The notes under the pieces were generated by a model, which worked only from the letters and a program-made list of their open reading frames with translations, was not told the DNA's origin and did no database searches. A stretch of DNA of 64,000 nt from Phocaeicola vulgatus ATCC 8482 (lineage in GTDB: Bacteria > Bacteroidota > Bacteroidia > Bacteroidales > Bacteroidaceae): contig NC_009614.1 of assembly GCF_000012825.1 (NCBI RefSeq), forward strand, positions 3,534,001 to 3,598,000, given 5' to 3'. Below are positions 1 to 8,318 of this stretch, one piece after another. Both the position numbers and the translations under genes were made by a program. Within the stretch, counting starts at the first letter, position 1. Each line of letters opens with the position of its first letter.

Positions 1-54
1 CAAGTTGGTTTCTATTTGTTTCGGAAAGGATAGCTTTTCATTGATGGATGAGGG

Positions 55-2361
55 CTATCCGTTTGCGTAGCTATGCATTCCTCCTAACAGAAAATTCACT
101 CCGAAGTAAGTAATCAGTACTGTTATAAAAGCAGTTATACAGAAAACATGAAAAAACATGGTGCGATGAAACCATGGCAGTGATCTCGGATGCAGTGCCA
201 AGGCATATACCAGCATGGTGATTAAGGCCCATACTTCTTTAGGATCCCATCCCCAATAGCGTCCCCATGATACGTTTGCCCATACAGCACCAATGAAAAT
301 ACCGATAGCGAGTAAGAAAATTGCCGGATAAAGAATTATTTGGCTTATTATCTGCAATCGTTCTATTTGTTCTTTGCATTCTTTCTGTGATTGGTGGAGT
401 ATGACCGCTGTTACACCATTCAGCATGATAAATGCCAGCAGCGAATAAGCGATCATGATAACTACTACGTGGATACTCAATAATGGAGATTGCAGAACCG
501 GCATCAGTTGTGTGATTTGTGGGTTTGATTCTCCCAGCATGGATACCATCAGCGTAAGTCCGCAAAGCAGGAAACCGAAAGGGAGCAACATTGCGAATTT
601 ACGTTGTAGCAGAAAAGTGAGCAATAGCGTACACCATGCCATGAACTGCATGGTTTCGAAGCCGTTGGACAATGGCAGATGATTGCTCACATAACCACGC
701 AGGCAGATAGCAGCCGACAAATAGGTAAAAACAATCCATAGCAAAATATTCAATATTATGATTGCCTTCCGGCTTGTTCTCTTTTGCGATGCCATGCAAT
801 GGCAATAATAGATAAAACATATCAGGCCGATGCAAATACATGCCATGGCGACAGATTTGCTATAATCAAATTGATTATATATTTTCTCAGCCTTGAATTT
901 ATTATCTGCAGGAAGCAGTCCGTCACACTCTTTCTGCTGGTATTTCTTGATTTTTTCTAATAACAGGCAGGCATCATTGTACTTTTTCATCACAATCATT
1001 TCGTTTACATAACTCATAGATTTACGAATGAATACCCATTTGTCATTATCCATATCTTGAGGTAATTGGTCGCTTTGCGAATACCATTCCAATGTCTTTC
1101 CGGCTATATTGCGACAAGGGAATATTTTCATCATGGCACCGGTACATACTAAATTGATGATATTGAATTTCTCATCAGCTTCTTCTATGCCTCGTTTGTC
1201 AGTCACCTGTTCTCCTGAACGGATATGGTTCATCATTTTTTCCAGCTTGTATTCATTAATGGTACTGATATAGTCTTTCAGCCTGGCGTAATTCCCTTCT
1301 ATTTCCAGTAATTTACGGGCTTCATTACTCTTGATTCGTATAATTGGCTCATTTTTCCAACTGTCATAATAAAACAGCCATCCGGTAAGTACTTCTTCTG
1401 GTGTCAGTCCTTTATATGAGGAACTACCGTAAAGTTTGATTGTAAAATCACGGGCAAAGGTTTGTAAAGGACAGATACGGTTGTTGTATAAAATATATAA
1501 ATCTCCAAAATGTTCGGCTACTTCGCGCGGAAGCACCTTGGGGGATGGATTGTTTGCTTTGAGAAAATTACTGTTGAGACTGAATGCGAATAAAAGCAAG
1601 ATGACTGTCAAGCTTCTGTGTAGCAAAGGGCTTTTCAGCAGTTGGCGGAACCGACTTTGCGGGCTGAAGAAAAAGAAAACGGTGGAAAGTAGCAATAAAG
1701 TATATCCTGCATAAGTGATTCCTATACCATAAGGATCATGAGATACACTAAATACGCTTCCTTCATTATCTTCACTGTAGCCTGATTGATAAAAGCGATA
1801 GTGCTGGTATGAAAATATATGATTCATGGAAACCTTCCCCTGTATCTGGCGGTGGCAGTCTTTGTCTGCTACTGAAATATGACTGATAAAGTCCATTGGA
1901 GCCAAGGTTCCTTTGTAATAAATAATTTCAAATTGGTTTAGTGTGATGCTGAAAGGTAGCTGGTGGGAAATTCCTTTGGAATCGGTGAAAGAGGTCTGTT
2001 GTTCTCCTTGGCGGACACGCATAGTGCCTTGTTCTCCATATATCCATGTGGTGAATGCCCCTGCCAATATAAAGAGAAGAGAAAGATGAAGCAAAAAAAT
2101 AACAGGCTGACGATGCAGTTTGCTTTTTATGATGTATAATAAGGAAGTAATTGCGGTTACTCCCCATAAAATGACAAAAGGTACGGAACTGTAGATATAC
2201 TCGTTTACAAAGTCCGTACCATATATTTTTTCCAATATAGTAGCTATAGTAAGAATCAGAAGTAATATGCCTAGCAGACTGAAGGCAGTTCGTTTTAATA
2301 ATTTCATGTAGTTATAATTTTCTGAAAGATAACCAGAAGGTGAATCTTGAATTTGTCTCAT
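55..2361 (-). CDS. Cytochrome c biogenesis protein, ResB/CcsA fusion
   Basis: Predicted haem delivery/ligation protein of the system II cytochrome c maturation pathway, in the inner membrane. The 768-residue product has an N-terminal ResB-like part with several membrane segments in the first ~110 residues, a long extracytoplasmic region, and a CcsA-like C-terminal part with many helices. The haem-binding WGWDPKE motif lies near residues 702-708, and a GGMHSYA end resembles the conserved histidine-containing CcsA C-terminus. It is the last gene of a minus-strand run and follows a di-haem cytochrome c lipoprotein, a plausible client. The start is uncertain: Met at 2361 follows a G-rich stretch, while Met at 2307 (MKLLKR) directly precedes the first hydrophobic helix. 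ResB and CcsA are separate in many bacteria; fused forms are common in Bacteroidetes and epsilonproteobacteria. Confidence 0.88.
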   Translation of the reverse strand: MRQIQDSPSGYLSENYNYMKLLKRTAFSLLGILLLILTIATILEKIYGTDFVNEYIYSSVPFVILWGVTAITSLLYIIKSKLHRQPVIFLLHLSLLFILAGAFTTWIYGEQGTMRVRQGEQQTSFTDSKGISHQLPFSITLNQFEIIYYKGTLAPMDFISHISVADKDCHRQIQGKVSMNHIFSYQHYRFYQSGYSEDNEGSVFSVSHDPYGIGITYAGYTLLLLSTVFFFFSPQSRFRQLLKSPLLHRSLTVILLLFAFSLNSNFLKANNPSPKVLPREVAEHFGDLYILYNNRICPLQTFARDFTIKLYGSSSYKGLTPEEVLTGWLFYYDSWKNEPIIRIKSNEARKLLEIEGNYARLKDYISTINEYKLEKMMNHIRSGEQVTDKRGIEEADEKFNIINLVCTGAMMKIFPCRNIAGKTLEWYSQSDQLPQDMDNDKWVFIRKSMSYVNEMIVMKKYNDACLLLEKIKKYQQKECDGLLPADNKFKAEKIYNQFDYSKSVAMACICIGLICFIYYCHCMASQKRTSRKAIIILNILLWIVFTYLSAAICLRGYVSNHLPLSNGFETMQFMAWCTLLLTFLLQRKFAMLLPFGFLLCGLTLMVSMLGESNPQITQLMPVLQSPLLSIHVVVIMIAYSLLAFIMLNGVTAVILHQSQKECKEQIERLQIISQIILYPAIFLLAIGIFIGAVWANVSWGRYWGWDPKEVWALITMLVYALALHPRSLPWFHRTMFFHVFCITAFITVLITYFGVNFLLGGMHSYANG

Positions 2362-2426
2362 CCCCCTGAATGTCCTGTCATATTATTGGTGATAGGATTC
2401 AGGAGGGAGACAATCTGTTTCATTGT

Positions 2427-4046
2427 TTAAATGGCATCAATAAATTTGACGATGGCGTCACGATCTTCTTTACTGAGTTCGCGGAACTTGTCAATGCTCC
2501 AGCGTGCGTCACTATTTGAAGCTCCATGCCACATAATGGCTTCAATGACATTACGTGCACGACAGTCATGCAAACGGTCGCTGTGTCCGGCACAGATTAA
2601 GGAAAGTCCGCGTCCCCAAAGAGGAGTGGTACGGCACCATCCCGTGCGGATATTGTTCTTCATTTCCAGGCGGTGCTGAACCATATCTGAATATGGCCAG
2701 ATAGTTTGGTGTGGATGGCGTGGCAGACGGCTGTCACCATCTTTGAAGTATCCGTTCGGATCGGGATAATTATCGTCTCCTGTAGTCCATGACGGACGAT
2801 GGCAGGTAGCACAGCCTATTTCACGGAATAATTTGTGACCTCTCTGAACTGTTTCGTCATCCAGATTCCGTGCGGCAGGAACTGCCAGTCCTCTGTGCCA
2901 TATCATGAAGTTTACATAATCTTCGTCTGTCATTTCCACCGGAAGTTCCTTATTCATCAGATAGTTGTATATATCTTGTTCTACATTACCGGTCTGTTTC
3001 CATTCAGGGAAATAGTTATAAAAATCTTTTTGTACATCCGGGTCTTTGGAGGCTGTTTTGGCATACGTGTCAGTCATGTAGTGATAACGGCGGTCACTAC
3101 GGGTAACATTGGTGATGTTCCAGATTGCATTGGCACCGGGACCATCCTGTATGGAAGATCTGGTCAAAGCGTAAGTATAACGTTTGGGATATTGTTTACC
3201 TGTAAGTCCCTTATAGAGTGAAGTCCACTCTCCGTTTGCGAAGATGGCTGGATTCAATTTTACACCTGCTTTTTCCTGACGTGCATATTCTGCTTTCAAC
3301 GAATCATCGGGAATGGCATCTAGTAATCCGGTTCCGTAGATACCAATGGTAGATTCCAGCAAAACTACTACATCAGAGTAGTTGACAGGGGTGACAACTT
3401 GATTATAAGTAGCCTCCAAAGGTACGTAGTATGCATCTTGAGGAATAGTCACTTCCGGATAGATCAGACTGTATGTTTCTCCGTCAGGAAATTTATTTCC
3501 CCATTCGTCTGTGTAAGGCAGCCAGTCTATTTTTATCTTATCTTCATCTATTGGTGCTTTGAAAGGGGCTACAGCTTTGGTTTGAGGCATTCCCGTTAAA
3601 GAACTTAGGTAGTTATCCTTTCCATCGGTCACAACAAGTAGATATCCATTTCCCCAGTCATCAGCACGATAACGGTCTACCCGTTTGCCATGACCGTATC
3701 CGGGGTGGCAGTTCATACATGAATTGCGGATATAAAGCGGTCCCAAACCATTGAAAGGTTTGGAATTCTGCGTATAAGAACGTTCAAAGAAATATTCCCC
3801 ATATTTGAATTTGTCGGTCATACCTGCATTTTCCGTTGCAGGAGTAGGATCTTCATAAGCAGAAGCGGAATTGTTGAAGGTTGTACCCAATTCTCCGCCT
3901 GCATAGGTCTCTACATTTACGTTGATATCAGGATTGACTTCCGGAGATTTGTTTTCCGGATTGTCATCGTCATTACAGGCTGTTAGCGAGAGCATTGTAA
4001 GGCCGCATAGAGCAGCAAGCCAGTGTATTTTAAATAACTTATTCAT
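2427..4046 (-). CDS. Di-haem c-type cytochrome lipoprotein (DUF1111/thiol oxidoreductase family)
   Basis: 539-residue predicted lipoprotein: a signal peptide ends in a lipobox at Cys24 (LTAC). Two c-type haem sites are visible, CMNCH at residues 110-114 and CATCH at 412-416, the spacing expected of the DUF1111 (CcP-like, so-called thiol oxidoreductase) family. It probably acts as a periplasmic electron-transfer or redox enzyme; the substrate is not established. Family members are often encoded beside imelysin proteins, as here (4283-5464), and a cytochrome c maturation gene follows, so the run looks like one periplasmic iron/haem redox module. Family membership is well supported by the haem sites and context; the biochemical role is inference. 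Confidence 0.88.
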   Translation of the reverse strand: MNKLFKIHWLAALCGLTMLSLTACNDDDNPENKSPEVNPDINVNVETYAGGELGTTFNNSASAYEDPTPATENAGMTDKFKYGEYFFERSYTQNSKPFNGLGPLYIRNSCMNCHPGYGHGKRVDRYRADDWGNGYLLVVTDGKDNYLSSLTGMPQTKAVAPFKAPIDEDKIKIDWLPYTDEWGNKFPDGETYSLIYPEVTIPQDAYYVPLEATYNQVVTPVNYSDVVVLLESTIGIYGTGLLDAIPDDSLKAEYARQEKAGVKLNPAIFANGEWTSLYKGLTGKQYPKRYTYALTRSSIQDGPGANAIWNITNVTRSDRRYHYMTDTYAKTASKDPDVQKDFYNYFPEWKQTGNVEQDIYNYLMNKELPVEMTDEDYVNFMIWHRGLAVPAARNLDDETVQRGHKLFREIGCATCHRPSWTTGDDNYPDPNGYFKDGDSRLPRHPHQTIWPYSDMVQHRLEMKNNIRTGWCRTTPLWGRGLSLICAGHSDRLHDCRARNVIEAIMWHGASNSDARWSIDKFRELSKEDRDAIVKFIDAI

Positions 4047-4066
4047 ATAAGAATGTTTAAAGTTAG

Positions 4067-4264
4067 TTACTTTTCAAATTTATATACCAAAGAATCTACA
4101 TAAGGTTGTCCTCCCCCGGTCTTTTTCACTATCATGTCTGTTGTAGAGGGGACATCCGGCAGCACAAAGCCGGTGCTTGGAGCGAATGTAAAATCACCAT
4201 CTACAGCAAAAGATAGTACAATAGACCTTTTCCGGACACCCTCTTGCAGATCCTTTGTGGTCAT
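4067..4264 (-). CDS. Small hypothetical protein or C-terminal gene remnant
   Basis: 65-residue ORF between the imelysin and di-haem cytochrome genes, 18 bp after the imelysin stop and 20 bp before the next start. It has no signal peptide, although its neighbours are exported. It has a basic patch (GVRKRS) and a beta-rich look with a short glycine run (KKTGGGQ). It lies in the same reading frame as the imelysin gene, separated by the imelysin TAA, so it may be a detached C-terminal piece or a remnant of a longer gene. I do not recognise a family. The compact operon spacing is the only support for it being translated. Confidence 0.45.
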   Translation of the reverse strand: MTTKDLQEGVRKRSIVLSFAVDGDFTFAPSTGFVLPDVPSTTDMIVKKTGGGQPYVDSLVYKFEK

Positions 4265-4282
4265 TGGGGTAAACAGTTCTTT

Positions 4283-5464
4283 TTAATTGTTTCTTAAAGC
4301 TGTTTTAACATCAGACAATATGGCATCAAGATCCTGACAAGCTTTAATTGCTTCACCTGCACTTGGATCTTTAATATTGTTTACAAATGGAGCTGCCATG
4401 GCATTGATTTTGGTCAGAGCATTGTTTATGGCATTTACAACTTTTGTATCCAGTTCTTTATCTACTCCAGCAATATAGTTGTGTAGTGAGTTGGTTTCGT
4501 CACGTTCATTTTCTATACCGCCCATGTAAGCATTCTGAATACTGATGATGTTGTCATAAAAGTCTAGAATGGACTTGTGACTGTATGGTGATTCTATATA
4601 AGCAGGGTCTTCTCCGCTATAAGGTTTTCCTATTTTAGAAGTTCCTACTTCATCTGCGATAGTCTTGCAGCCGTCAATGATAGCTTGCATGGCCAATGTC
4701 CAGCTGGCGTATGTACTACCTGCTTTTCCTGCATTCAGCATATTCTCACCATAAGAATATTCACCACTGTTTACAGTGTAAGGCAGTTCTAACTCATTTG
4801 CGACTTTAGCGACACGGTCGGCATTGACAGCACTTTCGCCTCTCCATGAAAGTTCCAGCTGCCAGCAACGGTTACGCAAATCACCAGCTACAGCTACGGC
4901 GTAAGTCAGATGTAAGTCACTGATTTTAGAAACTGATTTGGGGCTACCATCTTCGAAAAGGATGTATTCAATACCATGAAATCCTAATAAAGAATTACCC
5001 AATTTCTCGCCGGCATAAATATCTCCGTCTTCACCACCCATTGCTTCTACCTGTTCCGTATTTTTCAGTGCGGTCTGTAATCCGTCCAAGTCCAAAGGCC
5101 ATGAGTCAATATGCGGGTCGATACCGAAATCGGTAGCTGCCCCATACAGGAAAGCTTCACTCTTTTCCCACCATGCACGTGCTTCAAGGAAGGTTTCGCA
5201 GGTAGCTTTTACATTTGCATCAGTCTTGCTGCTTTTTAATGCTTGTAAATCTTTTACTAGCTGTTCGGTTTCATCAGCCAGGTTCTTGTAAGTAACATAT
5301 ACCGTGTGATCAAGATACTGTTTTGCGATTGCTTTGAATTTTGCATCTGTTTCAGACGTACCGGTATCCGGAGTCGGATCATCGTTATCACTGCATGCGC
5401 TGAAACTGCAAGTCATCATTGTTGCTACAGCAACAAGTAAGGGGATTTTTAACAAACTTTTCAT
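4283..5464 (-). CDS. Imelysin (M75/IrpA-like) lipoprotein
   Basis: 393-residue predicted lipoprotein with the lipidated Cys at residue 24 (FSAC), followed by an acidic linker. The imelysin signature GxHxxE is present as GFHGIE at residues 161-166 (H163, E166) in the usual context, followed by YILF. Imelysins are helical-bundle periplasmic proteins linked to iron acquisition; despite the M75 peptidase name, proteolytic activity is doubtful for many members. Its operon partners are a beta-barrel protein upstream and a di-haem cytochrome downstream. The start is the Met directly before the signal peptide (MKSLLKIP). Confidence 0.9.
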   Translation of the reverse strand: MKSLLKIPLLVAVATMMTCSFSACSDNDDPTPDTGTSETDAKFKAIAKQYLDHTVYVTYKNLADETEQLVKDLQALKSSKTDANVKATCETFLEARAWWEKSEAFLYGAATDFGIDPHIDSWPLDLDGLQTALKNTEQVEAMGGEDGDIYAGEKLGNSLLGFHGIEYILFEDGSPKSVSKISDLHLTYAVAVAGDLRNRCWQLELSWRGESAVNADRVAKVANELELPYTVNSGEYSYGENMLNAGKAGSTYASWTLAMQAIIDGCKTIADEVGTSKIGKPYSGEDPAYIESPYSHKSILDFYDNIISIQNAYMGGIENERDETNSLHNYIAGVDKELDTKVVNAINNALTKINAMAAPFVNNIKDPSAGEAIKACQDLDAILSDVKTALRNN

Positions 5465-5497
5465 ACCTATTTAATTTTAAAAAATGAATAATCGGGT

Positions 5498-6832
5498 TTA
5501 TTTAATGAAAAATCCTGCATAAGCTATGCCCAATGAAAAAGAGGGTTCGTTATTATACTGGCTTTTCAAGAAGCGTTTTGAGTATTCGGCTTTTACTACG
5601 ATGTCTTTCATAGGATAGTAGTTCAAACCGACGGCCATGCGTTGTTTTTTAGTCCATTCATATTTGCTGAAACCTTTAGCAGCCTTATGATATGAGTCAT
5701 AGTATTCATATCGTCCAAATACATATAGTTTTTTACCATTGTCTCTCATTTTCTTTACTTGAGAAAAAATATCATATCCTGCCTCGATTCCGGCGGCAAT
5801 GGCTGTCTTGCCCACGGCTGTGTGAGGATAAGGGGACTGTGTGCTATTGTCTTGGCTTTTGTTGTGAGTGGAGATCAGATCAGCGTCTCCCAGATGGCCA
5901 TAATCAAAATTGCCGCGTACTACCCAGTTATGATCATTATAATCAAAGTCGAATGCACCTATGACCACTGTTCCTTTCACATCTTTATATTTGGTGGATT
6001 TTTCATCTTTAATAATGTCGTTTTGGAAACTGTTACCTATATAGCCGCTTATTCCCATACGCAATCCTTTGACAGAGTAATTGTCGATACGTGCCGCTCC
6101 TGCCAGATTGTTGGCTACTTTAAATTCATAGGCTGATGCAGAACCATCATGAATCCATCCGCTATGATTGAACATATTAGCATTCAATGCGGGAATAACC
6201 ATTGCCTCATAACGCCAGTCACCTATACGCCCCCATACACTAAGACCGGTTTCATGCCATGTGCAAGGCATTATTGTGTTTTCACCTTCAGGACGATATA
6301 CTGTAAAGAACTGAGTGGGAAGATGGGCGTTGTTTATTTGTCCTATCGGCACGATGATGTGCCCTGCGCGGATATTGAAGCCCGAGCAAAAAGATTTCTG
6401 AATCCAGAACTGCTCCAAAGCCACTTCACCCCCACGTTCTATTTCTTTTTCAAATTCTCCGGCTTCTTCGTCTTCTACTTCTATAGCCGATTCTGTTCCT
6501 CCGTGTTCAAACTCTATTTCACTACCCATGCTCCATCCTTTTCCGAAATCGTAGCCAATCATGATTACTACATGAGGTAAGTCTACGCGTCCGTGTCCGT
6601 CAGAGTCTTTGTAACTGTCTGCTTTAGAATAGCGGTACATATTGTCACTATAAAAGTTACGTGTGTACACTGCTTCTCCGTAACCTCCCAATGTTAGCCG
6701 GGATTTTTTTTTAGGTTCTTCCTCCGTAGTTTTCTCTGTGTTATCCTTATCTATACTTGTTGCTTTTTCTGCATAACTGTTTGCAAGACAGGCCAACAAG
6801 CATAATGAGAACAATAAAACCTTTCTTTTCAT
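5498..6832 (-). CDS. Outer-membrane beta-barrel porin-like protein
   Basis: Predicted exported barrel protein (444 residues from the chosen start). The start at 6832 gives a clean signal peptide (MKRKVLLFSLCLLACLANSYA); an upstream Met at 6868 would add 12 residues and would overlap the likely transcription start. The mature part has a short charged linker and then alternating aromatic/polar strands, with a terminal aromatic-rich strand (SLGIAYAGFFIK). A glutamate-rich loop lies near residues 120-140. It resembles phosphate-selective porin (OprO/P)-like proteins. As first gene of the imelysin/cytochrome run it may be the outer-membrane entry channel; the substrate is unknown. Confidence 0.75.
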   Translation of the reverse strand: MKRKVLLFSLCLLACLANSYAEKATSIDKDNTEKTTEEEPKKKSRLTLGGYGEAVYTRNFYSDNMYRYSKADSYKDSDGHGRVDLPHVVIMIGYDFGKGWSMGSEIEFEHGGTESAIEVEDEEAGEFEKEIERGGEVALEQFWIQKSFCSGFNIRAGHIIVPIGQINNAHLPTQFFTVYRPEGENTIMPCTWHETGLSVWGRIGDWRYEAMVIPALNANMFNHSGWIHDGSASAYEFKVANNLAGAARIDNYSVKGLRMGISGYIGNSFQNDIIKDEKSTKYKDVKGTVVIGAFDFDYNDHNWVVRGNFDYGHLGDADLISTHNKSQDNSTQSPYPHTAVGKTAIAAGIEAGYDIFSQVKKMRDNGKKLYVFGRYEYYDSYHKAAKGFSKYEWTKKQRMAVGLNYYPMKDIVVKAEYSKRFLKSQYNNEPSFSLGIAYAGFFIK

Positions 6833-6865
6833 TTTTGCTTTAATTTTTATAATTTTAAATCGGTG

Positions 6866-6896
6866 CAAAGTTATGGGAGGTTAAAAGGGTGGGCAA
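6866..6896 (-). promoter_or_regulatory. Predicted Bacteroides-type promoter for the imelysin operon
   Basis: On the minus strand the -7 element TAACTTTG (6873-6866) lies 20 bp after ATTG (6897-6894). This fits the TTTG/TTG - 19-21 bp - TAnnTTTG pattern. An inverted repeat AATACC-8 nt-GGTATT (6895-6914) overlaps the -33 side and could be an operator. Confidence 0.6.
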
Positions 6897-6914
6897 TACC
6901 TAAAAATGGGTATT

Positions 6915-7236
6915 ATTTTATGAAAATTGGTAATGAGTAGGTATTAAAGCTTGAATGATGCTGTCCGGAAAGGTTTATTACCCTGTTTTTCAGTTGTAAA
7001 ATGATGCATTAAAATTTAAGATGGCAAAATAATAGTCTGTTTTAGTCTTTCCACATATGGCCAGATGCATATCTTCTTGCCACATGCTTTTTTACCTTTT
7101 TAAAAGAAGGGTGTTAGGGGATTTTTCTCTGTAAAGAGTGCAAGCCTTGTAATCAGATTCATCCTTAAAAGATCTTGTTTGTATCCCTAACCCTTTCCTG
7201 CCGTGTGGTTAAGGGTTTTCTTCCTGCCTGTTTTAT
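6915..7236. other. Non-coding interval
   Basis: Between the divergent-side promoter of the imelysin operon and the tandem repeat I see no convincing gene. There are scattered GGTATT half-sites near 6936 and no clear RNA fold. Confidence 0.5.
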
Positions 7237-7321
7237 CTCCGCAAGCCTTTGGAGTTATCTCCATAAGCTTTGGAGTTAACTCCATAGCCTTGGGAGATAA
7301 CTCCAAAGGCTATGGAGATAG
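7237..7321. repeat. Four tandem ~21-bp units, each a near-palindrome
   Basis: Four consecutive units of 21-22 bp begin with ATCTCC or AACTCC and end with GGAGTT or GGAGAT, so each unit is an imperfect inverted repeat. The middles vary around AAGCTTT/AGCCTT. The array lies 150 bp downstream of the rhomboid gene, in non-coding DNA. It could be a transcription-terminating or protein-binding array, or an intergenic repeat family. Confidence 0.75.
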
Positions 7322-7472
7322 AATATATCCGTATAAAAAGGTTTAATCTGAAGATAGAAAAGGCTTATACAATAGGGAGGATATGAGCATTCGTTTAATT
7401 CCGTTAGCGGGTTATTGCTTTTTTCATCCCTTCCGGTCCTTTGGACTTCATGAGGCGGAAAGATTGGTTTAG

Positions 7473-8138
7473 TCATTCTTTCTTTTCTTGGTCCGGATTT
7501 GTAATGACTTCTTCGTCTTCCGGATAACTCCTGTTATCTTCTTCTTCCTCGTCAATGAAAAGTTCCGGTTGTTGAGGGCCTTTGTGTCTGAACAATATAG
7601 CTGCGGCTATTCCGGCCGCTGCGCCCCCCAAGTGTCCCTCCCAAGAAGTGGTGGAGGAAGCGAACTGTGGGAACATGTTCCATACCAGGCTGCCATATAG
7701 AAAGGTGACAAGCAATGACAGGGCTACTAAAGGAACGTGTTTGCGGAGAATGCCACTGAAGAACAGAAAGAAGGCGAGTGAATAAATTATACTGCTGGCA
7801 CCTATATGCCATCCCGGCTTGCCTATTATAAATGTAAGTATTCCACTGACTATCCAGATGAAAAAAAGTATACCAATGCCCAAATCACGATAAAAGTAGA
7901 GCAGACACCATAATAAAAAAAGAAGAGGGAAAGTGTTCGCAAATAAATGTTCCCAATCGGCGTGTATCAACGGAGAAGTGAGAATTCCCATTATTCCTTT
8001 GGTTTCTTTGGGATATATGCCCCAGGTGATAAAATCCCAATTCATGACACTTTCCATTGTACGCAGGGTGTACAGAATGAAAAGAAGTAATAACGGAAGA
8101 GCAAAAGCCAATAGAATTTTTTGAATTTCAAGTTTCAT
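7473..8138 (-). CDS. Rhomboid family intramembrane serine protease
   Basis: Polytopic membrane protein of 221 residues from Met at 8138 (an upstream Met at 8168 would add 10 polar residues). Rhomboid hallmarks are visible: HxxxxH...N in TM2 (H59, H64, N68), the nucleophile motif GASS with Ser115, and GHLGG with the catalytic His169. About six membrane segments are followed by a very acidic C-terminal tail (EEEEDN). It cleaves transmembrane substrates within the bilayer; the natural substrate cannot be inferred here. It appears to be a single-gene transcription unit. Confidence 0.92.
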   Translation of the reverse strand: MKLEIQKILLAFALPLLLLFILYTLRTMESVMNWDFITWGIYPKETKGIMGILTSPLIHADWEHLFANTFPLLFLLWCLLYFYRDLGIGILFFIWIVSGILTFIIGKPGWHIGASSIIYSLAFFLFFSGILRKHVPLVALSLLVTFLYGSLVWNMFPQFASSTTSWEGHLGGAAAGIAAAILFRHKGPQQPELFIDEEEEDNRSYPEDEEVITNPDQEKKE

Positions 8139-8215
8139 TTTGTCATAATTATGCTGATTTCTGTGCAATACTACGGATATTTGAGCGAAAAATGAAAAAT
8201 ATTTTGCTATTTAAT

Positions 8216-8245
8216 TTTGCTTTATCCATTTAATTACTAATTTTG
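8216..8245 (+). promoter_or_regulatory. Predicted promoter of the glycogen cluster
   Basis: TTTG at 8216-8219 and TAATTTTG at 8238-8245 are 18 bp apart, close to the Bacteroides consensus. Transcription would start about 65 bp before the debranching-enzyme ATG. Confidence 0.5.
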
Positions 8246-8318
8246 AGCGTTGCATACAAAAATAATATGTGACACAAATTGATATGGAAATTTGATTTAT
8301 AACCTTAAAATAACAACT

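Noticed and set aside
4067..4285. Read-through extension of the imelysin protein into the following in-frame ORF
   Set aside because: The imelysin is already full length and ends in a normal TAA; no read-through signal is visible.
7276..7476. 66-codon minus-strand ORF downstream of the rhomboid gene
   Set aside because: It overlaps the tandem repeat and has no family resemblance or ribosome-binding context; composition looks random.
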